Positions 30,881-41,234 of a stretch of 64,000 nt of DNA are shown here, piece after piece. The stretch is from Brenneria salicis ATCC 15712 = DSM 30166. Lineage in GTDB: Bacteria; Pseudomonadota; Gammaproteobacteria; Enterobacterales; Enterobacteriaceae. Position numbers and translations under genes: made by a program. How positions within the stretch are numbered: position 1 is the first letter of the stretch; each line of letters opens with the position of its first letter. The notes under the pieces were generated by a model. That model saw nothing but the letters and a program-made list of their open reading frames with translations. It was not told the DNA's origin and searched no databases. Where the stretch lies: NCBI RefSeq assembly GCF_003315515.1, contig NZ_QNRY01000003.1:92952-156951 (forward strand), given 5' to 3'.

Positions 30881-33199
30881 GTGAGCGTGAACCATAACGG
30901 CGTTCAAATCCGCATCAAAGGCAAAGTGCAGGGCGTCGGGTTTCGACCCTATGTCTGGCAATTGGCGCATCGGTTCAAGCTGTGCGGTGATGTCAGTAAT
31001 GACGGCGCGGGGGTGGTGATCCACCTTTATCAGTCGGTAAATATTGAACGCTTTATGGCTGAACTGCCCGTAATGTGCCCACCGTTGGCGCATATCGATA
31101 GCCTGACCTGCCAGCCGTGGCAGTGGGCCGCCATACCCACGACATTTGTGATCGAACACAGCGGCGCCGGTCAGATGGATACGCAAGTGGTGCCGGATGC
31201 GGCAACCTGTGAAGCCTGTCTGCACGAACTGAACGATCCGGCTAATCGCCGCTATCGCTACCCGTTCATCAACTGTACCCACTGTGGTCCGCGTTTTACC
31301 ATTATTCGCCGGATGCCCTATGACCGCCCGTTCACCGCGATGGCGGACTTCCCGCTCTGTCCGCAATGTCTGGCCGAATATCAGCACCCGGCTGATCGCC
31401 GTTTTCATGCCCAACCCAATGCTTGTGCGCAATGCGGCCCGCAAGTCTGGCTGGTTTATGGCGCAGCGGCGCAGCGGGCTGAGGGGGATGAGGCGATCCG
31501 TCTGGCGGCCAACGCTTTGTTGGCCGGGGATATCGTGGCGATTAAAGGGCTGGGCGGCTTTCATCTGGCCTGTGACGCCACCAATACGCAGGCGATTGAA
31601 CGCTTGCGGCAGCGCAAACATCGCCCCGGCAAGCCGCTGGCGGTGATGCTGCCGGATGACGGATGGCTTGAGCAATGCGCCGTCGTCGCGGATATTCCCG
31701 CCGCGTTGCGATTATTAAACAGTACGGCGGCGCCGATCGTGCTGTTGCCGCGGCGACAGGATGGCCCGCTATCCGAGAAAATTGCGCCCGGCTTGGGTGA
31801 AGTTGGACTGATGCTGCCCGCCAATCCGCTGCAACATCTGTTGCTGGCACAGGTGGCGCGCCCGTTGGTGATGACCTCCGGTAATGCCGGCGGCAAACCG
31901 CCGGCGTTGACCAATGCACAGGCGATGACGCAGCTTGTCGGCATTGCCGACCGGTGGTTAATGCACAATCGTGAGATTGTGCAACGCGCCGATGATTCGC
32001 TGGTCAGGCTGCATAAAAACAGGGCGGAGATGTTGCGTCGGGCGCGGGGTTACGTGCCGGATGCCTTGCCGCTGCCGCCTGGGTTTAGCGCACAGCCTGC
32101 GTTGCTGGCGATGGGGGCGGATTTAAAGAATACCTTTTGTCTACTGCGTGATGAAAACGCGATTGTCAGCCAGCATCTTGGCGATCTGGCAGACCGCGAC
32201 GTTGAGCAGCAATATCGTCATGCTATCGCCTTGTTTGAGGATATTTACCGTTTCATTCCCGATGCGATAGTGGTTGACGCGCATCCCGGTTATATCAGTC
32301 ATCGTCTGGGAAAACAGCTGGCTGAACAGCGGCAGATCCCCTGTATTGAGGTGTTGCACCATCACGCGCATATTGTGGCTTGTCTGGCCGAACATCAGTG
32401 GCCGCGAGATGCCGGGCCGGTTATCGGGCTGGCGCTGGACGGTATGGGTTATGGGGCTGATGGACAGTGGTGGGGCGGAGAATGTCTGCTGGCGGATTAT
32501 GCGCAATGCCGACGCATTGGCGGCCTTCCTGCGGTGGCGTTGCCCGGCGGCGATCTGGCTGCGCGTCAGCCGTGGCGTAATCTGCTGGCGCAGTGGCTGC
32601 GGTTTGTGCCTGACTGGGCCGTACTACCGCAAGCAACCGCCATCCCGACGGAACCCGCCAGGCTACTTGCTAAAGCGATCGAACGCGGCATCAATGCGCC
32701 GTTGTCATCATCAACCGGGCGCTTATTTGATGCGGTGGCGGCGGCCAACGGATTTGCCGCCCTCAGCCAGAGTTGGGAAGGGGAAGCCGCCTGCTGGCTG
32801 GAATCGCTGGCGTGGCAAAGCACGCTTCACCACGCGCCCGTGGCGAGTATTCCCGTAACCATGCCATTGCGCGAGGATAATCAGCTTGATTTATACACGT
32901 TCTGGCGGCAGTGGCTGACATGGCGGGCCAATCCCGCAGACAAAGCGTATGCCTTTCATTCTGCGCTGGCGCAAGGGCTGGCGGCATTAGCCAGACGTAG
33001 CGCGATACGTTACGGCAGCAACACCGTGGCGCTATCGGGCGGCGTTATGCATAACCGGCTGCTTTCCCACCTGCTGCACCGTCACTTGCTGGGGATGACC
33101 GTGTTGCAGCCGCAGCGATTACCGGCGGGAGATGGCGGGCTGGCGTTAGGGCAGGCATTGATTGCGGCGGCATCTAATCATTATTCGCATGAAGAATAA
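30881..33199 (+). CDS. hypF: Carbamoyltransferase HypF
   Basis: HypF makes the carbamoyl adenylate from carbamoyl phosphate and ATP and transfers it to HypE. Domains in order: acylphosphatase (residues 1-95, with [13 protein letters not shown]), paired zinc fingers (CEACL...CTHCGP and CPQCL...CAQCGP, about 107-187), YrdC-like (about 205-385) and Kae1-like (about 400-772, with [13 protein letters not shown] and GGVMHNRL). Length 772 (E. coli 750). It starts at GTG 30881; GTG 30887 is possible. It probably has its own transcript start after the nested repeats. Confidence 0.96.
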   Translation: MSVNHNGVQIRIKGKVQGVGFRPYVWQLAHRFKLCGDVSNDGAGVVIHLYQSVNIERFMAELPVMCPPLAHIDSLTCQPWQWAAIPTTFVIEHSGAGQMDTQVVPDAATCEACLHELNDPANRRYRYPFINCTHCGPRFTIIRRMPYDRPFTAMADFPLCPQCLAEYQHPADRRFHAQPNACAQCGPQVWLVYGAAAQRAEGDEAIRLAANALLAGDIVAIKGLGGFHLACDATNTQAIERLRQRKHRPGKPLAVMLPDDGWLEQCAVVADIPAALRLLNSTAAPIVLLPRRQDGPLSEKIAPGLGEVGLMLPANPLQHLLLAQVARPLVMTSGNAGGKPPALTNAQAMTQLVGIADRWLMHNREIVQRADDSLVRLHKNRAEMLRRARGYVPDALPLPPGFSAQPALLAMGADLKNTFCLLRDENAIVSQHLGDLADRDVEQQYRHAIALFEDIYRFIPDAIVVDAHPGYISHRLGKQLAEQRQIPCIEVLHHHAHIVACLAEHQWPRDAGPVIGLALDGMGYGADGQWWGGECLLADYAQCRRIGGLPAVALPGGDLAARQPWRNLLAQWLRFVPDWAVLPQATAIPTEPARLLAKAIERGINAPLSSSTGRLFDAVAAANGFAALSQSWEGEAACWLESLAWQSTLHHAPVASIPVTMPLREDNQLDLYTFWRQWLTWRANPADKAYAFHSALAQGLAALARRSAIRYGSNTVALSGGVMHNRLLSHLLHRHLLGMTVLQPQRLPAGDGGLALGQALIAAASNHYSHEE

Positions 33200-33554
33200 T
33201 TAATAAAACTATGCTGGTTTTATTTATCTTGCTGTTTATTCGGACGGTTGTTTATTGGCGTTCTTTACATCTTAAATATATATTCAATATTAGCGGATTA
33301 ACAAATTTTAATAATCCATATTTCAGTATCAATTTTATAACAATAATAGCATGTTTTGTTTTTAGTGTATTGAATTACAATGAAACACATTTCATCTGTT
33401 AGACCGATTCAACATTTTTTCCTTATTGTCACGTTAACAAGAATAAGGTTTTTTGCTATCCCTTTATTACGGTTCCTGTTATTCATTAGGGCTTATTGAT
33501 AAATAAAACGGGCTGTCATTTAATTTGTCATATTGCTTTTGATAGGGGCCGTTA

Positions 33555-34883
33555 ATGAATATCGATCTTACGCCATATTATGCTCAGCCCGGTGAACAGC
33601 CATTTGGCGCGCGGCGTATGGCAATGCCCTGGCGCAATCATTCGCCGCTTTCACCTGAACAAATCCCCGCCAGTTGGCAAACTTTGCAACAGCGGATTTT
33701 GCCTGCCCGCAAGCGTCTGCTGTATCTGCATATTCCTTTCTGCGCGACGCACTGTACCTTCTGCGGCTTTTATCAGAATAAATTGCGTGACGATAGCACC
33801 GAAACCTATACCCGTTATCTGTTGCAGGAACTGGCAATGGAAGCGGATAGCCCGTTGCATCAGTCGGCGCCGATTCATGCCGTCTATTTTGGCGGCGGTA
33901 CGCCGACCGCGTTGGCAGCCAACGAGCTCGCGCGGATAATTACCGCGATCCGTACCTCGCTGCCGCTGGCGCCTGATTGTGAAATTACCGTCGAAGGCCG
34001 GGCGATGGATTTTGATGATGAACGCATTGACGCTTGTCTGGATGCGGGCGCCAACCGGTTTTCCATCGGCATTCAGACGTTCGACAGTCGTATACGTCAG
34101 CGCATGGCGCGCACCTCGGATAAACAGCAATCCATCCGCTTTCTGGAGCGTCTGTGCCAGCGCGACAAGGCGGCGGTGGTTTGCGATCTGATGTTTGGTC
34201 TGCCGGGACAAACGACGGAAACCTGGCAGGAAGATCTGAATATTATCAGCGGATTGCCGCTGGATGGCGTCGATCTTTACGCCCTGAATTTATTACCCGC
34301 CACGCCGCTGGCGAAAGCGGCGGAAAACCAACGGATCACCCTGCCGGACGTGACCGTCCGACGTGATTTTTACCTTCGCGGCGCGGCATTTCTGGCTGAG
34401 GCAGGCTGGCATCAACTGAGCAATAGTCACTGGGCCAGAACCACCAGAGAGCGCAATCTATACAACCTGTTGATTAAACAGGGGGCGGATTGTCTGGCGA
34501 TGGGGAGCGGCGCGGGCGGTAACCTGAATGGTCAGGCTTATATGCTGGAACGCGATCTTGAACGTTATTACCACACGCTGGATCAAGGACGGAAACCGAT
34601 CATGATGATGACCCCGGCCAGCCCGAGCGGTCCCTGGCAGCATCAGCTTCAGGCGGGTATTGAAGTCGGGCGCGTCGTCTTGCCGCAACTGACGCGTCGC
34701 GCCGATGCGCTTCAGCCGTTGCTGAATCAGTGGCACCACGCGGGATTAACCCGTGATGATTCCCCCTGCCTGCGTTTAACCGATGATGGCCGCTTTTGGG
34801 CAAATAATCTGATGCAGGCATTACAACAAATTATTCCGCAGTTGAATGCTGAAGATCATGCACATGACGATCGTGCGCATTAA
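33555..34883 (+). CDS. hutW: Radical-SAM haem-degrading protein HutW/ChuW
   Basis: HutW/ChuW is an anaerobic, radical-SAM methyltransferase-type enzyme that opens haem and releases iron as anaerobilin. The cluster motif CATHCTFCGF (Cys about 61, 65, 68) and the SAM-binding YFGGGTPT are visible, with the HemN-like core to about residue 390. Length 442 fits the family. The 355-bp gap before it (33200-33554) is AT-rich with no convincing gene. It is followed by hutX. Confidence 0.9.
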   Translation: MNIDLTPYYAQPGEQPFGARRMAMPWRNHSPLSPEQIPASWQTLQQRILPARKRLLYLHIPFCATHCTFCGFYQNKLRDDSTETYTRYLLQELAMEADSPLHQSAPIHAVYFGGGTPTALAANELARIITAIRTSLPLAPDCEITVEGRAMDFDDERIDACLDAGANRFSIGIQTFDSRIRQRMARTSDKQQSIRFLERLCQRDKAAVVCDLMFGLPGQTTETWQEDLNIISGLPLDGVDLYALNLLPATPLAKAAENQRITLPDVTVRRDFYLRGAAFLAEAGWHQLSNSHWARTTRERNLYNLLIKQGADCLAMGSGAGGNLNGQAYMLERDLERYYHTLDQGRKPIMMMTPASPSGPWQHQLQAGIEVGRVVLPQLTRRADALQPLLNQWHHAGLTRDDSPCLRLTDDGRFWANNLMQALQQIIPQLNAEDHAHDDRAH

Positions 34884-34896
34884 GGAAAACTTACTG

Positions 34897-35373
34897 ATGA
34901 CATTACAGGATTTACTCGCCACCAACCCTGATGGCACACTGGAAGATATCGCCAGTCAGTACCACACATCACTATTTGAGGTGGTCAAGGCGCTGCCGGA
35001 AGCACAGTGCGCCACTGTCGCGGGCGAACGGTTTGATGCGGTGTGGCAGGCCATCACCGACTGGGGCGAAGTCACGCTCATCAGCCATACCGCCGATGCG
35101 ATTCTGGAGTTTAAAGGCGAGTTGCCGGGCGGGACGCACCGCCACGGCTATTTCAATCTGCGCGGCAAGACGGGGTTCAGCGGACATATTCGAGCGGTTA
35201 ACTGTCGGCACATTGCTTTCATTGAGCGTAAATTCATGGGGATGGACACCGCCTCTGTGGTGTTTATTAATGTAGACGGTGAGGCGATGTTTAAAGTATT
35301 CCTGGGACGGGATAGCCAGCGCCAGTTGCTGACGACGCAGCTTGAGGCGTTTCGTGCATTGGCAAGCGAATGA
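34897..35373 (+). CDS. hutX: Haem utilisation cytosolic carrier HutX/ChuX
   Basis: HutX is a cytosolic haem-binding protein that hands haem to HutW or stores it. The 158-residue product has the family start MTLQDLLATNPDGTLEDIA and the core RHGYFNLRGKTGFSGHI and FMGMDTASVVF. ATG 34897 is 13 nt after the hutW stop; an earlier in-frame ATG at 34846 overlaps hutW and is less likely. Second gene of the hutWXY set. Confidence 0.9.
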   Translation: MTLQDLLATNPDGTLEDIASQYHTSLFEVVKALPEAQCATVAGERFDAVWQAITDWGEVTLISHTADAILEFKGELPGGTHRHGYFNLRGKTGFSGHIRAVNCRHIAFIERKFMGMDTASVVFINVDGEAMFKVFLGRDSQRQLLTTQLEAFRALASE

Positions 35374-35394
35374 TATTCATGAAAAGGAGCATCT

Positions 35395-36024
35395 ATGGCA
35401 TGGTTACTTTTTGGCGCAGGTCAGGGCGTGGGGGCTTGTTTATTACAACGGGCGATAGAATGTGAGCAGCCGGTGGTATTGGTGTTGCGCAATGCTGAAC
35501 TGGCGGCGCATTGGCGAGCGCAAGGGCTTAACGTCGTGCTGGGCGATGCCTGTGATGCGGATGTGGTGGCCAAAGCCTGCCAGTTGGCGGGCAAATCCGC
35601 CATTGTGGTTTCCACGATGGGCGGCGGCGGCGTCAATTATCAGGGACACCGAACGGTGATTGATGGCGCGGAGCAGGCGGGCATCAAACGCATGTTGCTG
35701 GTGACGTCGCTGGGCTGCGGCGACAGTTGGCCGCAATTATCGCCACGCGCCAGGGCCGCATTCGGTTTTGCCGTGCGTGAAAAGTCACTGGCGGAAAGCT
35801 GGTTGCAGAGTAGTTCGCTGGATTACTGCATTGTGCGCCCTGGCGGTCTGTTGGATGTGGTTGCCACGCATAATGCTAAATTGACGCAAGGGGCGGCCAC
35901 GCTGGGGCTGGTGTCGCGTCAGGATGTGGCGCTGGCCATCGACCAGCTTTTGCAGCAACCGGTGTTCGGCAATCAGATTTATCACCTCATCGATCCTGAA
36001 CTTGAACTTCCCGCCATGCCATAG
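35395..36024 (+). CDS. NAD(P)-binding anaerobilin reductase HutY/ChuY-like
   Basis: This 209-residue Rossmann protein matches ChuY, which reduces anaerobilin produced by ChuW. The dinucleotide motif GAGQGVG is at residues 7-13, and the C-terminal core reads DYCIVRPGGLLD. An AAAGGAG site lies upstream. It closes the hutWXY set. No TonB-dependent receptor or haem ABC transporter lies in this window, so haem uptake genes must be elsewhere. Confidence 0.85.
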   Translation: MAWLLFGAGQGVGACLLQRAIECEQPVVLVLRNAELAAHWRAQGLNVVLGDACDADVVAKACQLAGKSAIVVSTMGGGGVNYQGHRTVIDGAEQAGIKRMLLVTSLGCGDSWPQLSPRARAAFGFAVREKSLAESWLQSSSLDYCIVRPGGLLDVVATHNAKLTQGAATLGLVSRQDVALAIDQLLQQPVFGNQIYHLIDPELELPAMP

Positions 36025-36394
36025 CCTGATGCGTATTTCATACGTATGCGGCGATTGATGGCTGCTGGATGTTGGTCGGCGTTATGTTGTTTAGTCAACG
36101 GACCGATTTGCTCTCTTTTTTGATCGATCGTTCAGCTTTAATGTCATTTAACTGACTGCGTTATTCCCGTTACATGGGTAAGTAATATTATCACCCCCGC
36201 GCGGAAATGTTTTTATAGCATTCAATTAATGAGTAATATAAAAAGCGATATCTGTAATGCCGTTATTATTTACTAATAGTATCATCGCCATCCTTTATTT
36301 CATTCCATCTACAATTCCTTCTTAATAGCGCGAAATTCGTCATTCGTTATGCAATTTATTATATATCGTTGTGCTGTGGTGATAATTTCTGGTT

Positions 36395-36413
36395 GAGAAT
36401 GATTTTCATTTAA
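36395..36413. promoter_or_regulatory. Fur-like box in the hutY-fdoG gap
   Basis: GAGAATGATTTTCATTTAA agrees with the 19-bp Fur consensus at about 13 positions by hand count. The rest of the 608-bp gap (36025-36632) is AT-rich and has no gene. It could control the iron-rich fdo operon. Confidence 0.35.
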
Positions 36414-36535
36414 ATATGGGGTTTGCTTATAAAATCGGCGGTTTAACGTCTTTATGTGATGATAATGTTATTATTGGGATAAATAGTTGAGGTTTTTTTA
36501 TTTCATCGCATAATGCATATTGTTAGTGTGGTTTA

Positions 36536-36552
36536 TGACTGCACGGCAGTCA
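36536..36552. promoter_or_regulatory. 17-bp palindrome upstream of fdoG
   Basis: TGACTGC-ACG-GCAGTCA is a perfect 7-3-7 inverted repeat 80 bp before the fdoG ATG. It may be an operator. It has no T-tract, so it is not a terminator. Confidence 0.5.
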
Positions 36553-36632
36553 GTTTATTCTTGCAATATAAAAACAAAATAAACGTTCCTGCCAGATTTT
36601 TATTTTGAGCGGTGTGGTATGAGGAGCTTTCC

Positions 36633-39600
36633 ATGCAGGTCAGCAGACGACAATTTTTTAAAATATGTGCGGGTGGCATGGCCGGAACAACGGTTACAGC
36701 ATTAGGTTTTTCCCCTTCAGTAGCACTGGCCGAAACCCGGCAATATAAACTTCTACGCGCCAAAGAAACGCGCAACAACTGCACCTATTGTTCCGTTGGA
36801 TGCGGTATTTTAATGTATAGCCTTGGCGACGGGGCGAAAAACGCCAAATCCTCCATTTTTCATATTGAAGGCGACCCGGATCATCCGGTTAGCCGGGGTT
36901 CGTTATGCCCAAAAGGGGCGGGGTTGATCGATTATATCCATAGCGATCAGCGGCTTAAATATCCTGAGTATCGGGCGCCCGGCTCGGATAAATGGCTGCG
37001 CATCAGTTGGAATGAGGCATTCGATCGCATTGCCCGCCTGATGAAAGCCGATCGGGATGCCAATTTTATCGAGAAAAACAGCGACGGCGTCACCGTTAAC
37101 CGCTGGCTGACAACCGGCATGTTATGTTCGTCGGCCGCCAGTAATGAAACCGGGATGCTGGATTTCCGTTTTAACCGCGCGCTGGGGATGCTGGGGATTG
37201 ATACTCAGGCACGCCTGTGTCACGCCCCCAGCGTGTCGGCGCTGGGGCCGACCTTCGGGCGCGGCGCGATGACCAACAATTGGGTGGATATCAAGAATGC
37301 CAACGTGGTGCTGGTGATGGGCGGCAACCCGGCGGAGGCGCACCCGGTCGGGTTCAAATGGGCGGTGGAAGCTAAAATCAAAAACGCCGCAAAACTGATC
37401 GTGGTCGATCCGCGCTTTAACCGTACCGCGTCGGTAGCCGATCTTTATGCGCCGCTCCGCGCCGGTTCGGATATCGCCTTCCTGCTGGGCGTGGTTCATT
37501 ACCTGATGAGCAACAATAAAGTGCAGATGGAGTATGTGAAGTCATACACCAATGCCAGCCTGCTGGTGCGCGCAGACTATGGTTTTGATGAGGGGTTGTT
37601 CAGCGGTTATGACCCGCAGGCGCGTAAGTATGAACGCACGTCATGGCAGTATGAACTGGATGAAAACGGCTTTGCCCGGCGAGATCTCTCCCTCACCGAT
37701 CCGCATTGTGTCTGGAATTTGCTTAAACAGCACGTCAGCCGCTACACGCCGGAAGTGGTTTCGCGTATCTGCGGCACGCCGCAAGATCAATTTCTGACGA
37801 TTTGCGACATTCTGGCATCGACTTGCGTACCGGACAGAACGGCGACCATTCTGTATGCGCTGGGCTGGACGCAGCATACCAATGGTTCTCAGATGATACG
37901 CGCCGCAGGCATCATCCAATTGCTGTTGGGCAATATCGGTATGATCGGCGGCGGAATTAACGCGCTGCGCGGGCACTCGAATATTCAGGGCTATACCGAT
38001 CTGGGATTGTTGTCCCTGCGTCTGCCCGGTTACATGGATTTGCCGTCCGAAAAGCAGACCACCTTGCAGGATTATCTCTCACAAATCACGCCGCAGGCGC
38101 TATTGCCCGACCAGGTGAATTACTGGAAGAACACGCCGAAATTTTTTATCAGCCTGATGAAAAGTTTGTATGGCGATAAGGCGCAACCAGAAAATGACTG
38201 GGGTTTCGACTGGCTGCCCAAGTGGGATCAAAGCTATGACGCGCTCAACTACACCCAAAGAATGATTGAAGGCAAGGTCAACGGCTATATTGCGCAGGGC
38301 TTTAACCCGATCGCCGCGTTTGCTGATTCCAATAAAGCGCGCGACGCGCTGAGAAAACTGAAGTTTCTGGTCATTATCGATCCGCTGGCGACGGAAACGT
38401 CCAATTTCTGGCAGAACCACGGTGAATTGAATGACGTCGATCCCGCGCAGATCCCAACGGAGGTCTTTCGTTTGCCCTCCAGTTGTTTTGCGGAAGAGAA
38501 CGGATCGATCGTGAATTCAGGTCGTTGGCTGCAATGGCACTTCAACGGCGCGGAACCGCCGGCGGAAGCGTTGCACGACGGGGTGATCCTGGCCGGAATT
38601 TTTTTGCGCCTGCGGGAGATGTATGCCACAGAGGGCGGTGCGAATCCTGAGCCGGTCCTCAATATGGCGTGGAATTATCTCAACCCGGAAGATCCGTCGC
38701 CGGAAGAGGTGGCGAAAGAAGGCAATGGTTATGCGTTGGCGGATATTTATGACGATCAGGGGAATCTGGTGCTGAAAAAAGGGCAGTTGCTGTCTGACTT
38801 TTCGCAACTGCGTGACGATGGCACCACCGCCAGCTACTGCTGGGTTTATGCCGGGTGTTGGACCGAGCAGGGGAACCAGATGGCCCGGCGGGATAACGCC
38901 GATCCGTCAGGTCTGGGCAGTACGTTGGGCTGGGCCTGGGCATGGCCGCAAAATCGCCGCATTCTGTACAACCGCGCATCGGCGGATGAACAGGGCAATC
39001 CGTGGGATGCGAAGCGTGAACTGATCCGCTGGGATGGTCAGCGCTGGATCGGTATCGACACGCCGGATTACGGCAATGCCGCGCCCGGCAGCGGCGTTGG
39101 GCCGTTCATTTTACAGGCGGAAGGCCTGGGACGGCTGTTTAGCATCGACAAGCTTACCGATGGGCCATTCCCTGAGCACTATGAACCCGTCGAATCGCCG
39201 TTGGAAAAAAGTCCGTTGCATGAAAGCATCCGTTTTAATCCGGCGGCCCGGTTGTATGCGTTTGATAAACAGCGCATGGGCAGCGCCGCGAAATTCCCGT
39301 ATGTCGCCACCACCTATTCCATTACTGAACTGTTCCGCCATTGGACGAAACATGCGCGGCTGAACGCCATCGTGCAGCCGGAGCAGTTTGTCGAGATTGG
39401 CGAGGCATTGGCCGAACAGAAGGGAATTCGGGCCGGCGATATGGTGAGACTCAGCAGCAAACGCGGTTATATCAAGGCGAAAGCGGTGGTCACTAAACGT
39501 ATCCGCACGCTGATGATTGAAGGCAAGCCGGTGGAAACCATCGGCGTGCCTTGTCATTGGGGGTTTGAAGGCACCACGCAGAAAGGGTTTCTGGCAAATA

Positions 39601-39680
39601 TCCTGACGCCGCACGTCGGCGATGCCAATACCCAAACGCCGGAATACAAGGCGTTCCTGGTTAATGTGGAAAAGGCGTAG
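36633..39680 (+). CDS. fdoG: Formate dehydrogenase-O major subunit, Cys form
   Basis: FdoG oxidises formate in the periplasm at a bis-MGD molybdenum or tungsten centre. A Tat signal (SRRQFFKIC) starts the protein, followed by the [4Fe-4S] motif CTYCSVGCG and CPKG. Where E. coli has selenocysteine (QARVU-H), this protein has Cys (QARLC-H, TGT codon near 37221), so no UGA recoding is needed. ATG 36633 with a GAGGAG site gives 1015 residues, close to E. coli FdoG (1016). First gene of fdoGHI-fdhE. Confidence 0.95.
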   Translation: MQVSRRQFFKICAGGMAGTTVTALGFSPSVALAETRQYKLLRAKETRNNCTYCSVGCGILMYSLGDGAKNAKSSIFHIEGDPDHPVSRGSLCPKGAGLIDYIHSDQRLKYPEYRAPGSDKWLRISWNEAFDRIARLMKADRDANFIEKNSDGVTVNRWLTTGMLCSSAASNETGMLDFRFNRALGMLGIDTQARLCHAPSVSALGPTFGRGAMTNNWVDIKNANVVLVMGGNPAEAHPVGFKWAVEAKIKNAAKLIVVDPRFNRTASVADLYAPLRAGSDIAFLLGVVHYLMSNNKVQMEYVKSYTNASLLVRADYGFDEGLFSGYDPQARKYERTSWQYELDENGFARRDLSLTDPHCVWNLLKQHVSRYTPEVVSRICGTPQDQFLTICDILASTCVPDRTATILYALGWTQHTNGSQMIRAAGIIQLLLGNIGMIGGGINALRGHSNIQGYTDLGLLSLRLPGYMDLPSEKQTTLQDYLSQITPQALLPDQVNYWKNTPKFFISLMKSLYGDKAQPENDWGFDWLPKWDQSYDALNYTQRMIEGKVNGYIAQGFNPIAAFADSNKARDALRKLKFLVIIDPLATETSNFWQNHGELNDVDPAQIPTEVFRLPSSCFAEENGSIVNSGRWLQWHFNGAEPPAEALHDGVILAGIFLRLREMYATEGGANPEPVLNMAWNYLNPEDPSPEEVAKEGNGYALADIYDDQGNLVLKKGQLLSDFSQLRDDGTTASYCWVYAGCWTEQGNQMARRDNADPSGLGSTLGWAWAWPQNRRILYNRASADEQGNPWDAKRELIRWDGQRWIGIDTPDYGNAAPGSGVGPFILQAEGLGRLFSIDKLTDGPFPEHYEPVESPLEKSPLHESIRFNPAARLYAFDKQRMGSAAKFPYVATTYSITELFRHWTKHARLNAIVQPEQFVEIGEALAEQKGIRAGDMVRLSSKRGYIKAKAVVTKRIRTLMIEGKPVETIGVPCHWGFEGTTQKGFLANILTPHVGDANTQTPEYKAFLVNVEKA

Positions 39681-39692
39681 CGGAGACAGATT

Positions 39693-40613
39693 ATGGCCAT
39701 GCAATCACAAGATATTATCCGTCGCTCCGCGACCCATTCTCTGACGCCGCCGCCGCAGGCGCGCGATCACCAGGAACCCGTCGCCAAACTGATTGACGTC
39801 ACCACCTGTATTGGTTGCAAAGCCTGTCAGGTGGCGTGTTCGGAATGGAACGACATTCGTGATGAGGTCGGACATAACGTCGGGGTTTATGATAACCCGA
39901 CCGATTTGACGGCCAAATCCTGGACGGTGATGCGTTTTTCGGAAGTGGAAGAGCAAGGCAGGCTGGAATGGCTGATCCGCAAGGATGGCTGTATGCACTG
40001 CGCCGATCCGGGTTGTTTGAAAGCCTGTCCGTCGGAAGGCGCGATCATTCAGTATGCCAACGGCATTGTCGATTTTCAGTCAGAACACTGCATCGGCTGC
40101 GGTTACTGCATCGCGGGGTGTCCGTTCGACGTGCCGCGGATGAATAAACAGGATAACCGGGTTTACAAATGTACGCTGTGTGTGGATCGGGTGGCGGTAG
40201 GGCAGGAACCCGCCTGTGTCAAAACCTGTCCGACCGGGGCGATCCATTTCGGCGCCAAAGCCGCGATGAAGGATCTGGCGGCGGAACGGGTGCTCGATCT
40301 CAATAGCCGCGGCTACGACAACGCCGGGTTATACGATCCGGTGGGCGTCGGCGGAACGCACGTCATGTATGTGTTGCACCATGCGGACAAGCCGCAGCTT
40401 TATCACGGCCTGCCGGACAATCCGACCATTAGCCCGACGGTAACGTTCTGGAAGGGGATTTGGAAACCACTGGCGGCTATCGGTTTTGCCGCCACCTTCG
40501 CCGCCAGCGTATTCCATTATGTGGGCGTCGGGCCGAATCGCGTGGAAGAAGACGATGACGAAGAGGGCGCGGATACGGCGCATCATGAGGACAAGCAACA
40601 TGAAAAAGAATAA
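39693..40613 (+). CDS. fdoH: Formate dehydrogenase-O iron-sulfur subunit
   Basis: FdoH carries four [4Fe-4S] clusters that pass electrons from FdoG to the haem subunit. Motifs are visible in order: [37 protein letters not shown] and CTLCVDR...CVKTCPTG. A single helix near the C-terminus (about residues 260-280) anchors it. It begins [19 protein letters not shown], close to E. coli FdoH rather than FdnH. It has 306 residues. Overlaps fdoI by 14 nt. Confidence 0.96.
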   Translation: MAMQSQDIIRRSATHSLTPPPQARDHQEPVAKLIDVTTCIGCKACQVACSEWNDIRDEVGHNVGVYDNPTDLTAKSWTVMRFSEVEEQGRLEWLIRKDGCMHCADPGCLKACPSEGAIIQYANGIVDFQSEHCIGCGYCIAGCPFDVPRMNKQDNRVYKCTLCVDRVAVGQEPACVKTCPTGAIHFGAKAAMKDLAAERVLDLNSRGYDNAGLYDPVGVGGTHVMYVLHHADKPQLYHGLPDNPTISPTVTFWKGIWKPLAAIGFAATFAASVFHYVGVGPNRVEEDDDEEGADTAHHEDKQHEKE

Positions 40614-41229
40614 TCGAATTCAGCGCTACAGCGCGCCGGAACGGATTAATCACTGGATTGTGGCATTCTGTTTTATGTTCGCCGCCATCAGCGGTCTGGG
40701 TTTTTTCTTCCCCTCGCTCAACTGGATGATGAATGTTCTTGGTACGCCGCAATTGGCGAGAATTCTCCACCCTTTTATGGGGGTGGTGATGTTTGTCGCT
40801 TTTCTGTTAATGTTTTTCCGCTACTGGAAACACAATCTGATCCGCCGTGATGATATTGAATGGGCCAAAAATATTCACAAGATTGCCAGAAATCAGGAGG
40901 TCGGCGACACAGGCCGGTATAATTTTGGCCAGAAGTGTGTGTTCTGGCTGGCTATTATCAGCCTGGTGCTGTTGCTGGCCAGCGGCATTGTCATGTGGCG
41001 ACCGTACTTTGCCGACGCGTTCCCCATTCCGATCATTCGTCTGGCCCTGCTGGTTCATTCGCTGGCGGCGGTCGGGTTGATTATCGTTATTATGGTGCAT
41101 GTTTATGCAGCGCTATGGGTGAAGGGAACCATTACGGCGATGGTGGAAGGTTGGGTATCGACGTCATGGGCGAAGAAACATCATCCACGCTGGTATCGTG
41201 AGCAACAACGTAAACAACAGGAAAAGTAA
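40600..41229 (+). CDS. fdoI: Formate dehydrogenase-O cytochrome b subunit
   Basis: FdoI is the four-helix, di-haem cytochrome b556 that reduces quinone. The 209-residue protein (E. coli 211) has candidate haem His residues in [20 protein letters not shown] and [12 protein letters not shown] 40600 fits the family N-terminus [19 protein letters not shown]. An open frame runs further 5' through fdoH and is not used. It is 5 nt from fdhE. Confidence 0.95.
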   Translation: MKKNNRIQRYSAPERINHWIVAFCFMFAAISGLGFFFPSLNWMMNVLGTPQLARILHPFMGVVMFVAFLLMFFRYWKHNLIRRDDIEWAKNIHKIARNQEVGDTGRYNFGQKCVFWLAIISLVLLLASGIVMWRPYFADAFPIPIIRLALLVHSLAAVGLIIVIMVHVYAALWVKGTITAMVEGWVSTSWAKKHHPRWYREQQRKQQEK

Positions 41230-41234
41230 CCCTG

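Noticed and set aside
33211..33402. 63-codon hydrophobic frame after hypF
   Set aside because: AT-rich non-coding DNA often gives such frames; no ribosome site and no recognised family.
33494..33507. Possible FNR site before hutW (TTGATAAATAAAAC)
   Set aside because: Only the left half matches the consensus; the right half is absent.
36300..36600. Small RNA such as RyhB downstream of the Fur-like box
   Set aside because: No sequence resembling RyhB and no terminator hairpin in the right place.
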